11,985 nt of DNA from JBBRSC01 sp038245795 (GCA_038245795.1 JBBRSC010000086.1:1-11985), one strand, 5' to 3'; shown: positions 1-7,095, counted from the stretch's first letter. Notes: generated by a model from the letters alone, not told the origin. Numbers and translations are program-made.

Positions 1-703
1 CGTCGACAACGCCGCTGGCATCCTCGTGGGCGAGCATCCATTCCGGCGAGTCCCCCTCTCGCTCCGATGGATGGTCGCTGAGGTCACGCTCGAGCAGTCT
101 CTCGGGACGGCTCACATCGCCGACTCGCGCCGGAAGGGCACGTGTCAGCACGTCCGCCACGATGGTGTGGCGCTCGGCGGGGGCATCGATGAATCGACAC
201 GAGCCGGCGTCCTCGATGAGGTTCCCGAACGTCGCCCTCGAGACATCCAGCAGGTACGACTGTTGAAATGACGCCGTCCCGAATCCCACCTGTCGATAGA
301 TCGAGCCTTCCGAGGCCAACAGCCCCAGCATCGTCTCACCGCGATCACGTGCATCGTCGACCATCACATCCATCAGCTCCCGCATCCGGCCCTGCCGACG
401 ATGAGTCGCCTGCACGGCGACCCACGTCACCCCGGCCAGCGGAATTTGACGGCCGCCGGGCATCGTCAGGTCGAGGCTGAAGATGCCAGCGTGGCCGACA
501 AGCAGTTCGCTACCGGACGTGCGTTGATCCGTCGATACCCAGAAGCGATCGAATTCCAGCGGACCCGCCCAGGTCTCCCGCGCCAACGCGACATCGACGT
601 CGCCACCGAAGGAACGTACGTCGTTGGTGACGACCATGTCGAGATCAGTGTCGGGGTCGATCAAGCGGATTCGCGACGAGCGGTCGAGCGACAGATTCGG
701 CAT
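1..703 (-). CDS. Eis-like GNAT family N-acetyltransferase (3' end beyond window)
   Basis: I translated this frame directly. It is open from the ATG at 703-701 to the window edge (234 codons) with no stop, so the C-terminus is missing. The N-terminal half carries the acetyl-CoA binding signature of GNAT enzymes: a beta strand (GVTWVAV, residues 91-97) followed by THRRQGRMRELM (100-111), whose RRxGR loop binds the pyrophosphate. Next comes LLASEGSIYRQVGFG (128-142), characteristic of the Eis (enhanced intracellular survival) family; Tyr136 appears to match the tyrosine used as general acid in mycobacterial Eis. Eis proteins are about 400 residues, with two GNAT-like folds and a sterol-carrier-like C-terminal domain, so roughly the last 40 percent is off-window. 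They acetylate amines, including aminoglycosides in mycobacteria, but the substrate here cannot be told. A TGA directly precedes the ATG in frame, fixing this as the most upstream start; no strong Shine-Dalgarno is visible. The gene lies 77 nt after the CoxL-like gene and may be co-transcribed with it. Confidence 0.85.
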   Translation of the reverse strand, partial: MPNLSLDRSSRIRLIDPDTDLDMVVTNDVRSFGGDVDVALARETWAGPLEFDRFWVSTDQRTSGSELLVGHAGIFSLDLTMPGGRQIPLAGVTWVAVQATHRRQGRMRELMDVMVDDARDRGETMLGLLASEGSIYRQVGFGTASFQQSYLLDVSRATFGNLIEDAGSCRFIDAPAERHTIVADVLTRALPARVGDVSRPERLLERDLSDHPSEREGDSPEWMLAHEDASGVVD

Positions 704-780
704 TCACCCAGTGTTGCCGCGGCGGCTCGGCGGCGTCTGCCCAATTTGGGAGAGCTCGCTGGCGAAGTGGTTGCGCTCGG

Positions 781-3096
781 CTACGTCGGCGTAACGATCG
801 GTGCCGAGAACGATCGACCGGCGGACAGCTCAGAGCTCGTCATGGCGCGCCAGACGCGTTCCGGCGTCGTCGGCATATCGATGTGGCGAACCCCCAGATG
901 GGCCACCGCGTCGATGACCGCTGACTGCACCGCCGGAGTCGAGCCAATCGTGCCTGACTCGCCGATGCCCTTGGCGCCCAATGGGTTGTAGGGCGTCGGC
1001 GTCTCGTGGCTCACCAGCTCGAACCGGGGCAGCTCCATGGCCGAAATGATCGTGTAGTCGGCGAAGCTTGCCGTCAGCGGGTTGCCGTCGTCGTCGTAGC
1101 GAACCTCTTCGAGCAACGCCTGGGCTGCTCCCTGAGCGATTCCGCCGTGGCGTTGACCGTCGGCCAACAATGGGTTGATGATGCGGCCGGCGTCATCACA
1201 CGCAACGATGCGCACCAGCCGCGCGAGCCCGGTGTCACGATCCACTTCGACGACCGCGACGTGGGCGCCGAAGGGGAACGTCTGGCCGGGAGCCGTGAAC
1301 TGGTGCGCCGCCCGCAACAAACGATCATCAGCACCCGCGGCCAACTCGGCCCACTCCACAGTTCGCGACGGGGTCCCCCTCACGAAGAACTCGCCGAGCT
1401 CCATGACGATGTCCTCCACCGCCGCCTCGAGGTGTTCCGCAGCACGATCTTTCGCGAGTTCGACCAATTCGATTGCAGCGTTCTGCGCAGCAGCACCTCC
1501 CAGCTGAAGCGAGCGCGATCCCATGGTGCCGCGCCCCGACGGAACCAACGCCGTGTCGCCATGAACCACAGTCACCCGCTCCGGATCGATGTCCAGCTGC
1601 TCGGCCACCAGCGACGCGAAGACGGTGTGATGGCCCTGGCCATGTGGGGAGGCGCCGGTGAACAACGTCGCATGGCCCTGATCGTTCATCTCGATGGTGC
1701 CGAACTCGGTCGGCGCGCCGCCGCCAGCGGTGATCTCCACGTACGTCGACACGCCGATTCCCAACAACGGGCCATCACCCGAAGCTCGACGCCGTTCCTG
1801 CTCGGCCCGGAGTTCGTCGTAGCCGGCCGCGGCCAACGCTGCGTCCAACGCACCGTGGTAGTTGCCACAGTCGTACACCGCGCCGGTGACGGTCGTGAAC
1901 GGCTCGTCGTGTGAAGCCAGCAGATTGATCTGACGAACGCGGACCGCATCCATTCCCACCTCAGCGGCAAAGAGGTCCATCGCCCGTTCAATGGCGGCCG
2001 TAGCCTCCGGTCGTCCAGCGCCGCGGTACGCCTCGACCGTCATCGTGTTCGTGACCACACCCTTCGCCAGCGCCTCGACTCGGGCAATGTCATACGTGCC
2101 CGGCGCCATGAGCTGGGTGAAGGTCGGGAGGAAACCACCGCCGTTGGTCGGGTAGGCGCCAGCGTTGGCGGTGATCTCCAAGCGGTAGGCCAACACCCGT
2201 CCGTTGCGATCACCACCGATGGTGATGCGATGGCGTTGATCGCGGCCGTGACCCATGGCCAGCATGTTCTCGTTCCGGGTCTCCACCCACCGCGCCGGGC
2301 GGCCGAGCGCGCGGGCCACGAATGGCACCAGAACATCCTCGGGATACGGCGTGATCTTGGCGCCGAATCCGCCGCCGACATCGGGGGCGATGAGCCGCAC
2401 CAACGACTTGTCCATCCCGAGGGCGTGGGTGAACATCGGCTTTGCGCCGTGGACTCCCTGGCTGGAGATCCACACGGTCAGAGCTCCCGCAGCATCGAAC
2501 ACGGCAGCCGTCGCTCGACCCTCCAAGGGGCAGGCAGCCAGACGCTGATTGACGAGGTCCTCGGTCACCACCACGTCGCACCCGTCGAAGAGCGTCGGAT
2601 CCGGTTCGGCCGGATCGAAGACGCACACGACGTTGGTGCCGATGCTCGGGAACAACAACGGAGCGTCGGAATCCTGCGCCCGCATCGGGTCAACGACGAC
2701 ATCGAGGAAGTCGTAGTCCACGAAGACGGCCTCGATGGCGTCCTCGGCTTGGTCCTGGCGCTCGGTGACCACGATCGCCACCGGCTCGCCCGCGAAGCGG
2801 ACGGTGTCGATCGCCAACCACGGCCGGGTCGTATCTGGCGAGACGTTGCCGACCCGCGGGCGTGGATCGGCGAGATCGAGATCCGCTGCGGTGTACACCG
2901 CCAACACCCCCGGGAGATCGAGCGCGTCGGACGCATCGATCGAGAGAATGCGGGCATGGGCGAACGGGCTTCGCACGTAGCTCACGCACACGGCACCGTC
3001 GAGGCCCGATTCGGTGAGATCAGCCACGTAACGCCCGGCGCCCCGCAAGAGTGCCGGATCTTCGCGGCGAACGACTCGTGTGCCCATGATGCTCAT
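781..3096 (-). CDS. Form II CoxL-like molybdenum hydroxylase large subunit (xanthine dehydrogenase family)
   Basis: This 771-residue protein has the full length of the molybdopterin-cytosine-dinucleotide-binding large subunit of the xanthine dehydrogenase / aldehyde oxidase / CO dehydrogenase family. The N-terminal a/b hammerhead domain spans about residues 5-135 (VVRREDPALLRGAGRY near the start). The Moco-binding segment APDVGGGFGAK is at 237-247, GQG at 486-488, and GAKGIGESG at 707-715 with the catalytic glutamate Glu713. The active-site loop reads AYRGAGR (356-362). That is the form II pattern, whereas genuine aerobic CO dehydrogenase (form I) has AYRCSFR with the copper-binding cysteine. 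The protein is therefore unlikely to be an efficient CO dehydrogenase, and its hydroxylated substrate is unknown. Such enzymes normally need an FAD subunit and a 2Fe-2S subunit, and neither is in this window. Two ATG starts are possible (3096 and 3087). I prefer 3096 because it sits 7 nt after a TANNNT box; neither has a Shine-Dalgarno. The gap to the preceding zinc-ribbon gene is 64 nt. Confidence 0.93.
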   Translation of the reverse strand: MSIMGTRVVRREDPALLRGAGRYVADLTESGLDGAVCVSYVRSPFAHARILSIDASDALDLPGVLAVYTAADLDLADPRPRVGNVSPDTTRPWLAIDTVRFAGEPVAIVVTERQDQAEDAIEAVFVDYDFLDVVVDPMRAQDSDAPLLFPSIGTNVVCVFDPAEPDPTLFDGCDVVVTEDLVNQRLAACPLEGRATAAVFDAAGALTVWISSQGVHGAKPMFTHALGMDKSLVRLIAPDVGGGFGAKITPYPEDVLVPFVARALGRPARWVETRNENMLAMGHGRDQRHRITIGGDRNGRVLAYRLEITANAGAYPTNGGGFLPTFTQLMAPGTYDIARVEALAKGVVTNTMTVEAYRGAGRPEATAAIERAMDLFAAEVGMDAVRVRQINLLASHDEPFTTVTGAVYDCGNYHGALDAALAAAGYDELRAEQERRRASGDGPLLGIGVSTYVEITAGGGAPTEFGTIEMNDQGHATLFTGASPHGQGHHTVFASLVAEQLDIDPERVTVVHGDTALVPSGRGTMGSRSLQLGGAAAQNAAIELVELAKDRAAEHLEAAVEDIVMELGEFFVRGTPSRTVEWAELAAGADDRLLRAAHQFTAPGQTFPFGAHVAVVEVDRDTGLARLVRIVACDDAGRIINPLLADGQRHGGIAQGAAQALLEEVRYDDDGNPLTASFADYTIISAMELPRFELVSHETPTPYNPLGAKGIGESGTIGSTPAVQSAVIDAVAHLGVRHIDMPTTPERVWRAMTSSELSAGRSFSAPIVTPT

Positions 3097-3103
3097 GGGA
3101 GGG

Positions 3104-3109
3104 AGGCTA
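3104..3109 (-). promoter_or_regulatory. Possible -10 box (TAGCCT) for a leaderless CoxL-like transcript
   Basis: On the minus strand TAGCCT is followed by exactly 7 nt and then the ATG at 3096. The actinobacterial -10 consensus TANNNT at this spacing is typical of leaderless mRNAs that begin at the start codon, and the absence of a Shine-Dalgarno agrees. No good -35 box is visible. The motif is short and could be chance. Confidence 0.35.
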
Positions 3110-3160
3110 CCGACCCAACGGGAGGTCTGATTCGGCCGCCCCCGTGCCGTCAGTTGGGTG

Positions 3161-3787
3161 TCAGCTGTGCGTGAGTTCGTCGTCGGTGTGCGTCAGCGCT
3201 CCGAGTGCATTCACCGGGCTCACGCGATCGAGCAGGCGGAGGGTCCTCGGGCTGCGGCTCGCAATTCGTTCATAGATCCGGTTCACGAACTTCTCCGAGA
3301 GCTGATCGTTGTCACGTTCCCGAATGCCCGCCTCGACGTTGGCACCGAACTCGGAGCGGATCATAGCGACCTGAGCGAGTTCCGCCGCCGTGGGTTCAGG
3401 GTCGGGGAGATCTGTCGGAAGCGCCGCAAGCTCACCGGCATCGAACCAGATCAGCTGATCGCTGACGCAGACATCGAGCCACTCCTCGCCAAGGTCTGGC
3501 CCATCGCCCGAGACCCCCTCGGGTGCCTCGTCAGCATCGAAGTGCAGGTCAATCGTGACCATGGCGCGCTCACAGATCGGGCACAGTCGTGCCGGACTGG
3601 CCGCCACAGCGGCACGAGCAGCCGACCAGAGCTGAGCCAGCTCGTCGTTCTGGAGCTGACCGTGCGACTCATCGAGCGTGGCGCCGAGGCCGTGGCCAGC
3701 GGCGCACGCCCAGTTGTCGAACTCGCCCTGATGGACGAGCGAGAGCGCACCTTGGCAGATCGGGCAGATGGGTTGGGACAGCGACAC
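3161..3787 (-). CDS. Double zinc-ribbon protein, TFIIB-type, unknown function
   Basis: This is a 208-residue, probably cytoplasmic acidic protein with no signal peptide or membrane segment. Two putative metal sites are visible. The first is C8-x2-C11 with C28-x3-H32. The second is C69-x2-C72 followed after a 34-residue insert by LDVC107-x2-D110, leading into IWFDAGEL (113-120). That last segment matches the C-terminal half of zf-TFIIB-type zinc ribbons, whose usual form is iDxCxxCxGxWLDxGEL; here the fourth cysteine is replaced by Asp110. The C-terminal 85 residues look mostly helical and show no known domain. I do not recognise a function; such ribbons often mediate protein or nucleic-acid contacts. 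The start is GTG at 3787, supported by CGGAG (3798-3794) with a 6-nt spacer. The gene sits 107 nt after the FtsB/DivIC gene and 64 nt before the CoxL-like gene, with no evident functional link to either. Confidence 0.8.
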   Translation of the reverse strand: MSLSQPICPICQGALSLVHQGEFDNWACAAGHGLGATLDESHGQLQNDELAQLWSAARAAVAASPARLCPICERAMVTIDLHFDADEAPEGVSGDGPDLGEEWLDVCVSDQLIWFDAGELAALPTDLPDPEPTAAELAQVAMIRSEFGANVEAGIRERDNDQLSEKFVNRIYERIASRSPRTLRLLDRVSPVNALGALTHTDDELTHS

Positions 3788-3894
3788 AACGAACTCCGTT
3801 CGATACCGGACCCCCCGATCATCGGCGCACGGTCACGCCAACTTCACCAATTACCGCGCGAGATACCGCAACGGCTCCAGTGAGACGCCGTCAG

Positions 3895-4293
3895 CTACTT
3901 GGCGACGACGTCGGTGCGCACGGCACGGCGTTGGGCGACCCGATCGAGCGGATCCTGCAATCGATTGAACGGCCACACCTTGGGCAGGTCGACCACGACC
4001 TTGCCGCGTGGCGGCACGGTGTAGCTCTCCTCGCCCGGATACACATATCCGTACAGTTCACGGGCCTGACGTTCGACCGTGTCGGGGTCGCTCAGGTGAT
4101 CGATCCGCGCCTGCAGTTCGTCGTTGGTGCGCGTCAGTTGCGTCATCTCGGCTTCCGCCTCCGCGATGTCCGAACGTTGCCCCACCCAGTTGCGCGTCGG
4201 CAGGACGACCAGTCCCAACACGATGACGGTGGCGAAAACGATCGCCATCCAGACGCGCCGCCCCGATGGCATCGATGGTCTCGGGACGCGCAT
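3895..4293 (-). CDS. FtsB/DivIC-family septum formation initiator protein
   Basis: This 132-residue bitopic membrane protein has the standard FtsB/DivIC architecture. A short basic cytoplasmic N-terminus (about 1-13) is followed by one transmembrane helix (about 15-33, WMAIVFATVIVLGLVVLP). An extracytoplasmic coiled coil rich in E, A, Q and L spans about 40-68. The conserved motif DPDTVERQARELYGYVYPGE lies at about 69-88, followed by a proline-containing tail. Family members bridge FtsL and FtsQ and help activate septal peptidoglycan synthesis; the role here is inferred from the family. The ATG at 4293 lies 2 nt after the eno stop, with GAGGG as Shine-Dalgarno about 7 nt upstream inside the eno 3' end, so the pair is almost certainly co-transcribed. 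eno next to an ftsB/divIC-type gene is a recurrent bacterial arrangement. The frame stays open upstream to 4761, but that part is antisense-like sequence inside eno in another frame. Confidence 0.9.
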   Translation of the reverse strand: MRVPRPSMPSGRRVWMAIVFATVIVLGLVVLPTRNWVGQRSDIAEAEAEMTQLTRTNDELQARIDHLSDPDTVERQARELYGYVYPGEESYTVPPRGKVVVDLPKVWPFNRLQDPLDRVAQRRAVRTDVVAK

Positions 4294-4295
4294 GG

Positions 4296-5582
4296 TCAGG
4301 CCCTCGACCCTCGAGCCAGCGCTGCTCGGCCCCGATAGGCAGCCGACTCGCCGAGCGACTCCTCGATGCGCAACAGCTGGTTGTACTTCGCCACCCGATC
4401 GCTCCGCGCCGGGGCACCGGTTTTGATCTGCCCGCAATTCGTTGCGACCGCCAGATCCGCGATCGTGGTGTCCTCGGTCTCGCCAGATCGGTGCGACATG
4501 ACCGCGGTGTACCCGGCACGGTGAGCCATCTCCACAGCTTCCAGGGTTTCGGTGAGCGAACCGATCTGATTGACCTTGACGAGGATCGAGTTGGCCACAC
4601 CAGCGTCGATCCCTCGGGCCAGCCGTTCGGTGTTGGTCACGAAGAGATCGTCGCCAACGAGCTGCACCGACGACCCGACCTTGGACGTGAGCATCGACCA
4701 TCCATCCCAGTCCTCCTCGTCCATCCCATCCTCGATGGAGACGATCGGGTAGCGCTGGCACCAGTCCGCGAAGAAGTCGGTCATTTCCGCGGGGCTATAG
4801 CTGGTGCCTTCACCAGCAAGGACGTACTGCCCGTCACGGAAGTACTCGGAGGCGGCGGCATCGATGGCGATGGCGATCTGCTCGCCCGGCGTGTAGCCCG
4901 CCTTCTCAATCGCCTCCATCAGCAGCTTCAACGCTTCCTCATTCGAGGACAGGTTGGGAGCGAAACCACCTTCGTCGCCGATGGATGTCGACAGACCGCG
5001 ATCATGGCAGACCGACTTGAGGACGTGATAGGTCTCGATGCCCCACCGAAGTCCCTCAGAGAAGCTCGCGGCGCCAACCGGCATGATCATGAACTCTTGG
5101 AGATCCACGTTGTTGTCCGCATGCTCGCCACCATTGAGCACGTTCATCATCGGCACGGGTAACACATGCGCTCCCGCTCCCCCGATGTAGCGGTAGAGCG
5201 GCAGGCTCACATCATCGGCAGCGGCACGGGCGACCGCCAGTGATGCTCCCAGGATGGCGTTGGCCCCGAGGTTGGCCTTGTTATCGGTGCCGTCGGCATC
5301 GCGCATTGCCTGATCAACCTCGCGTTGATCGCACGCATCGAGGCCCACAATCGCCCCGGCGATCTCGTCGGTCACGTGGTCGACCGCCTTCGAGACTCCC
5401 TTACCGCCATAGCGGCTGCCGCCGTCACGCAGTTCGACGGCCTCGAACTGGCCGGTAGAGGCCCCGCTCGGAACTGCTGCTCGTCCAGCTGCACCCGAAT
5501 CCAGGATCACTTCGACCTCGACGGTCGGGTTACCGCGCGAATCAATGATTTCGCGGCCGTGGACAAACGCAATGATGCTCAT
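4296..5582 (-). CDS. eno: Enolase (phosphopyruvate hydratase)
   Basis: The 428-residue protein has the normal length for bacterial enolase, which interconverts 2-phosphoglycerate and phosphoenolpyruvate in glycolysis and gluconeogenesis and is usually a cytoplasmic Mg-dependent homo-oligomer. The N-terminus MSIIAFVHGREIIDSRGNPT is classic. All key residues are visible. The general-acid glutamate is Glu204 in GDEGGFAPN. Metal ligands are Asp241 (IAIDAAA), Glu284 (SIEDGMDEEDW) and Asp311 (LVGDDLFVTN). The catalytic base is Lys336 in the signature SILVKVNQIGSLTE. The phosphate-binding SHRSGETEDT loop follows. The frame stays open upstream to a GTG at 5660, but the ATG at 5582 is the true start: homology begins there and GGGAG (5593-5589) lies 6 nt ahead. 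The leader contains a perfect 12-bp inverted repeat that reaches this Shine-Dalgarno. The gene lies downstream of mazG across a 205-nt gap and is followed 2 nt later by the FtsB/DivIC gene. Confidence 0.98.
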   Translation of the reverse strand: MSIIAFVHGREIIDSRGNPTVEVEVILDSGAAGRAAVPSGASTGQFEAVELRDGGSRYGGKGVSKAVDHVTDEIAGAIVGLDACDQREVDQAMRDADGTDNKANLGANAILGASLAVARAAADDVSLPLYRYIGGAGAHVLPVPMMNVLNGGEHADNNVDLQEFMIMPVGAASFSEGLRWGIETYHVLKSVCHDRGLSTSIGDEGGFAPNLSSNEEALKLLMEAIEKAGYTPGEQIAIAIDAAASEYFRDGQYVLAGEGTSYSPAEMTDFFADWCQRYPIVSIEDGMDEEDWDGWSMLTSKVGSSVQLVGDDLFVTNTERLARGIDAGVANSILVKVNQIGSLTETLEAVEMAHRAGYTAVMSHRSGETEDTTIADLAVATNCGQIKTGAPARSDRVAKYNQLLRIEESLGESAAYRGRAALARGSRA

Positions 5583-5588
5583 GAAATG

Positions 5589-5593
5589 CTCCC
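5589..5593 (-). promoter_or_regulatory. Shine-Dalgarno of eno (GGGAG)
   Basis: GGGAG on the minus strand, with a 6-nt spacer to the ATG at 5582, decides the start against upstream in-frame codons. Its first G is also the last base of the proximal arm of the leader inverted repeat, so folding of that repeat could affect ribosome access. Confidence 0.75.
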
Positions 5594-5665
5594 GAGGGTG
5601 TGGAGACGTTATCGCCGTCGAGATGCCAGCACACGGACCCCACGCCATACGAATCCACACCCTCG
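5593..5665 (-). promoter_or_regulatory. 12-bp perfect inverted repeat in the eno leader
   Basis: On the minus strand CGAGGGTGTGGA (5665-5654) and TCCACACCCTCG (5604-5593) are exact reverse complements, 12 of 12 bases, separated by 49 nt. In RNA they would form a strong stem closing a domain whose end is the first base of the eno Shine-Dalgarno. Inside, GACG-N7-CGTC can form a small hairpin just before the proximal arm. The position suggests a translational control element or structured leader, but I match it to no known riboswitch class. It could also be a DNA-level operator. Confidence 0.5.
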
Positions 5666-5708
5666 CGTCACCGGGCGGTCCTGGAACGTGGATCGCGAGG
5701 ATCGGAGT

Positions 5709-5733
5709 CCAACCGACACTGGGTGTCGGTTGG
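5709..5733 (-). terminator. Perfect 11-bp hairpin downstream of mazG (possible terminator)
   Basis: On the minus strand CCAACCGACAC, loop CCA, GTGTCGGTTGG forms an uninterrupted 11-bp stem with a 3-nt loop, 55 nt after the mazG stop. No T-run follows, so it is not a classical intrinsic terminator; many high-GC actinobacterial terminator candidates lack the U-tract. It could equally be an mRNA-stabilising or leader hairpin ahead of eno, or a dyad operator. Confidence 0.5.
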
Positions 5734-5787
5734 GTTCCAGCGTTCGTTCGGGGTCAAGACTCCAAGGAAAGATCAGGTCCACGGGCA

Positions 5788-7095
5788 TCAGGGCAGCGGG
5801 GTTTCGAGGGCAGCGAAGGCGGCAACGAACCGGTCGACGGTCTGACGAAGGGCATCCTCGGGGTCGATTCCCTCGACCACAAGTTCGTCGACGAGTTGCC
5901 AGAGACGGACGCCAGCCTCGCCGGGACTGCCAAACCCTTCAACGGGGACGTCAATGCCCGATGTCATTCGCTTCCTCTGGACCTTCATTGCCCGGGCCAG
6001 CGCTGGCAGCGCTGCCGGAATGCCGTCCATGATCGACGAGCGTTGCTTCTCGGTGCGCTTGTTCGCTTCCCACATCGTCCTGAGCTCGTCGATCGACTCG
6101 ATCTCGACGTCACCGAAGACATGCGGATGGCGGGCGTACAGCTTGTCGTGCACCCCACGAGCCACGTCGGCCAGATCGAACCAACCCGACTCGGCCGCGA
6201 TCGTTGCGTGGAAGACCACCTGGAACAACAGGTCGCCCAGTTCTTCGCAGAACTCATCGATCGGGTCAGCGCCGGTCGATGGATCGACGTCTTCGAGCCG
6301 ATCGATGGCCTCGAGGACCTCGTAGGTTTCCTCCAACAGGTACCGGCTCAGCGACTGGTGGGTCTGCTCCCGATCCCACGGGCATCCCTCGCGAAGTTGA
6401 CGCACCAGTTCGGCGAACCGCACGAGTTCGGAACCGAGCGACGGCGCCATTTCGGTGATCCACAGCGACGTGAGGTGATCGGGCACAATGGCCCGGTCGA
6501 GGTCGTCCCATGCCACCTCGATGATCCGCTCGTCGGCGGTTCCGAGGCCCTGCAGCACCGTGACCTTTGCCTCGGGCGCGTCGATGACCGACAGCTTGAT
6601 GTCGCTGAGCACGTCCACGCTGTCGCATTGACCGACGAGTAGCGGACCGCGTTCGCCGGCCGCTTCGATCGCAAATCGATGGCCGTCGACGATACGGGCT
6701 CCGGCCGCAAAGGGGTCGATCCCGAGTCGGACCCAGGCGAGATCAAGAAAGGAGAGGGCGGGGATGATGCTGCACGACACTCGCTCGTCAGCCAGGAGCA
6801 ACTCAACGGTGTGTTCCGCGACCATCGGCGAGCCGGGGACCGCGTAGGCGACCGTTCCGTGCTCGATGGCTCCCGCAACAACACGTTCGACGATGGCGTC
6901 GTAGACCGATTCGATGCGGTCAGCCGAACGGTAGAGATCATCACACGAGATCCCATGAGCCACCGCCGACGCGGCTGGATGACGGGTGGTGCGGACGAAG
7001 CGCACCGGTACGGCGGCCAGCGCATTGACCGCGGCAACCGTCAACAGATCCGGGCCCGCCGGGCCGAGCCCGACGATGACCACCCTCGGCATCAT
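5788..7095 (-). CDS. mazG: MazG nucleoside triphosphate pyrophosphohydrolase with N-terminal tetrapyrrole-methylase-like domain
   Basis: The protein has 435 residues and two domains. Residues about 3-200 resemble a tetrapyrrole (corrin/porphyrin) methylase fold, with the SAM-site-like motif VGLGPAGPDLLT near the start and YAVPGSPMVAEHTVELLL further on; this fusion is known from YabN/MazG-type proteins. Residues about 223-430 form a MazG domain: CPWDREQTH (238-246), EETYE (255-259) and EELGDLLFQVVFH (from 284) supply the acidic residues that bind Mg, and KLYARHPHVFGD follows. MazG hydrolyses (d)NTPs to the monophosphate and pyrophosphate, cleaning the nucleotide pool and in some species tuning (p)ppGpp. 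Only one full MazG domain is evident, whereas E. coli MazG has two. The start ATG at 7095 overlaps the stop of the lipoprotein gene as ATGA, implying translational coupling; a second ATG follows directly at 7092. No Shine-Dalgarno is seen. The frame continues upstream to 7458 only as a shadow of the lipoprotein gene. Confidence 0.94.
   Translation of the reverse strand: MMPRVVIVGLGPAGPDLLTVAAVNALAAVPVRFVRTTRHPAASAVAHGISCDDLYRSADRIESVYDAIVERVVAGAIEHGTVAYAVPGSPMVAEHTVELLLADERVSCSIIPALSFLDLAWVRLGIDPFAAGARIVDGHRFAIEAAGERGPLLVGQCDSVDVLSDIKLSVIDAPEAKVTVLQGLGTADERIIEVAWDDLDRAIVPDHLTSLWITEMAPSLGSELVRFAELVRQLREGCPWDREQTHQSLSRYLLEETYEVLEAIDRLEDVDPSTGADPIDEFCEELGDLLFQVVFHATIAAESGWFDLADVARGVHDKLYARHPHVFGDVEIESIDELRTMWEANKRTEKQRSSIMDGIPAALPALARAMKVQRKRMTSGIDVPVEGFGSPGEAGVRLWQLVDELVVEGIDPEDALRQTVDRFVAAFAALETPLP

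Noticed and set aside
401..991. 196-codon plus-strand open frame at the left end
   Set aside because: The opposite strand encodes a clear Eis-like acetyltransferase with GNAT motifs over most of it and the CoxL-like C-terminus over the rest, so this is a shadow.
3113..3159. 7-bp inverted repeat ACCCAAC / GTTGGGT between the zinc-ribbon and CoxL-like genes
   Set aside because: The arms are short, the spacer is 33 nt and no T-run follows, so chance is a sufficient explanation.
2230..3174. 314-codon open frame on the plus strand opposite the CoxL-like gene
   Set aside because: It is antisense to conserved Moco-binding sequence and resembles no protein family; codon composition fits the minus-strand gene.
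3788..3894. Possible small gene or promoter in the gap between the FtsB/DivIC and zinc-ribbon genes
   Set aside because: Only short start-less frames and no convincing -10/-35 pair or hairpin were seen; just the CGGAG ribosome site at 3794-3798 is supportable.
5583..5660. Longer enolase starting at the GTG at 5660
   Set aside because: The extra 26 residues have no similarity to enolases, the family N-terminus starts at 5582, and a good Shine-Dalgarno sits 6 nt ahead of that ATG.
5583..5787. Possible tRNA in the mazG-eno gap
   Set aside because: A T-arm-like 5-bp stem with a 7-nt loop can be drawn next to the 11-bp hairpin, but the loop lacks the conserved TTC core and I found no matching acceptor, D or anticodon arms.
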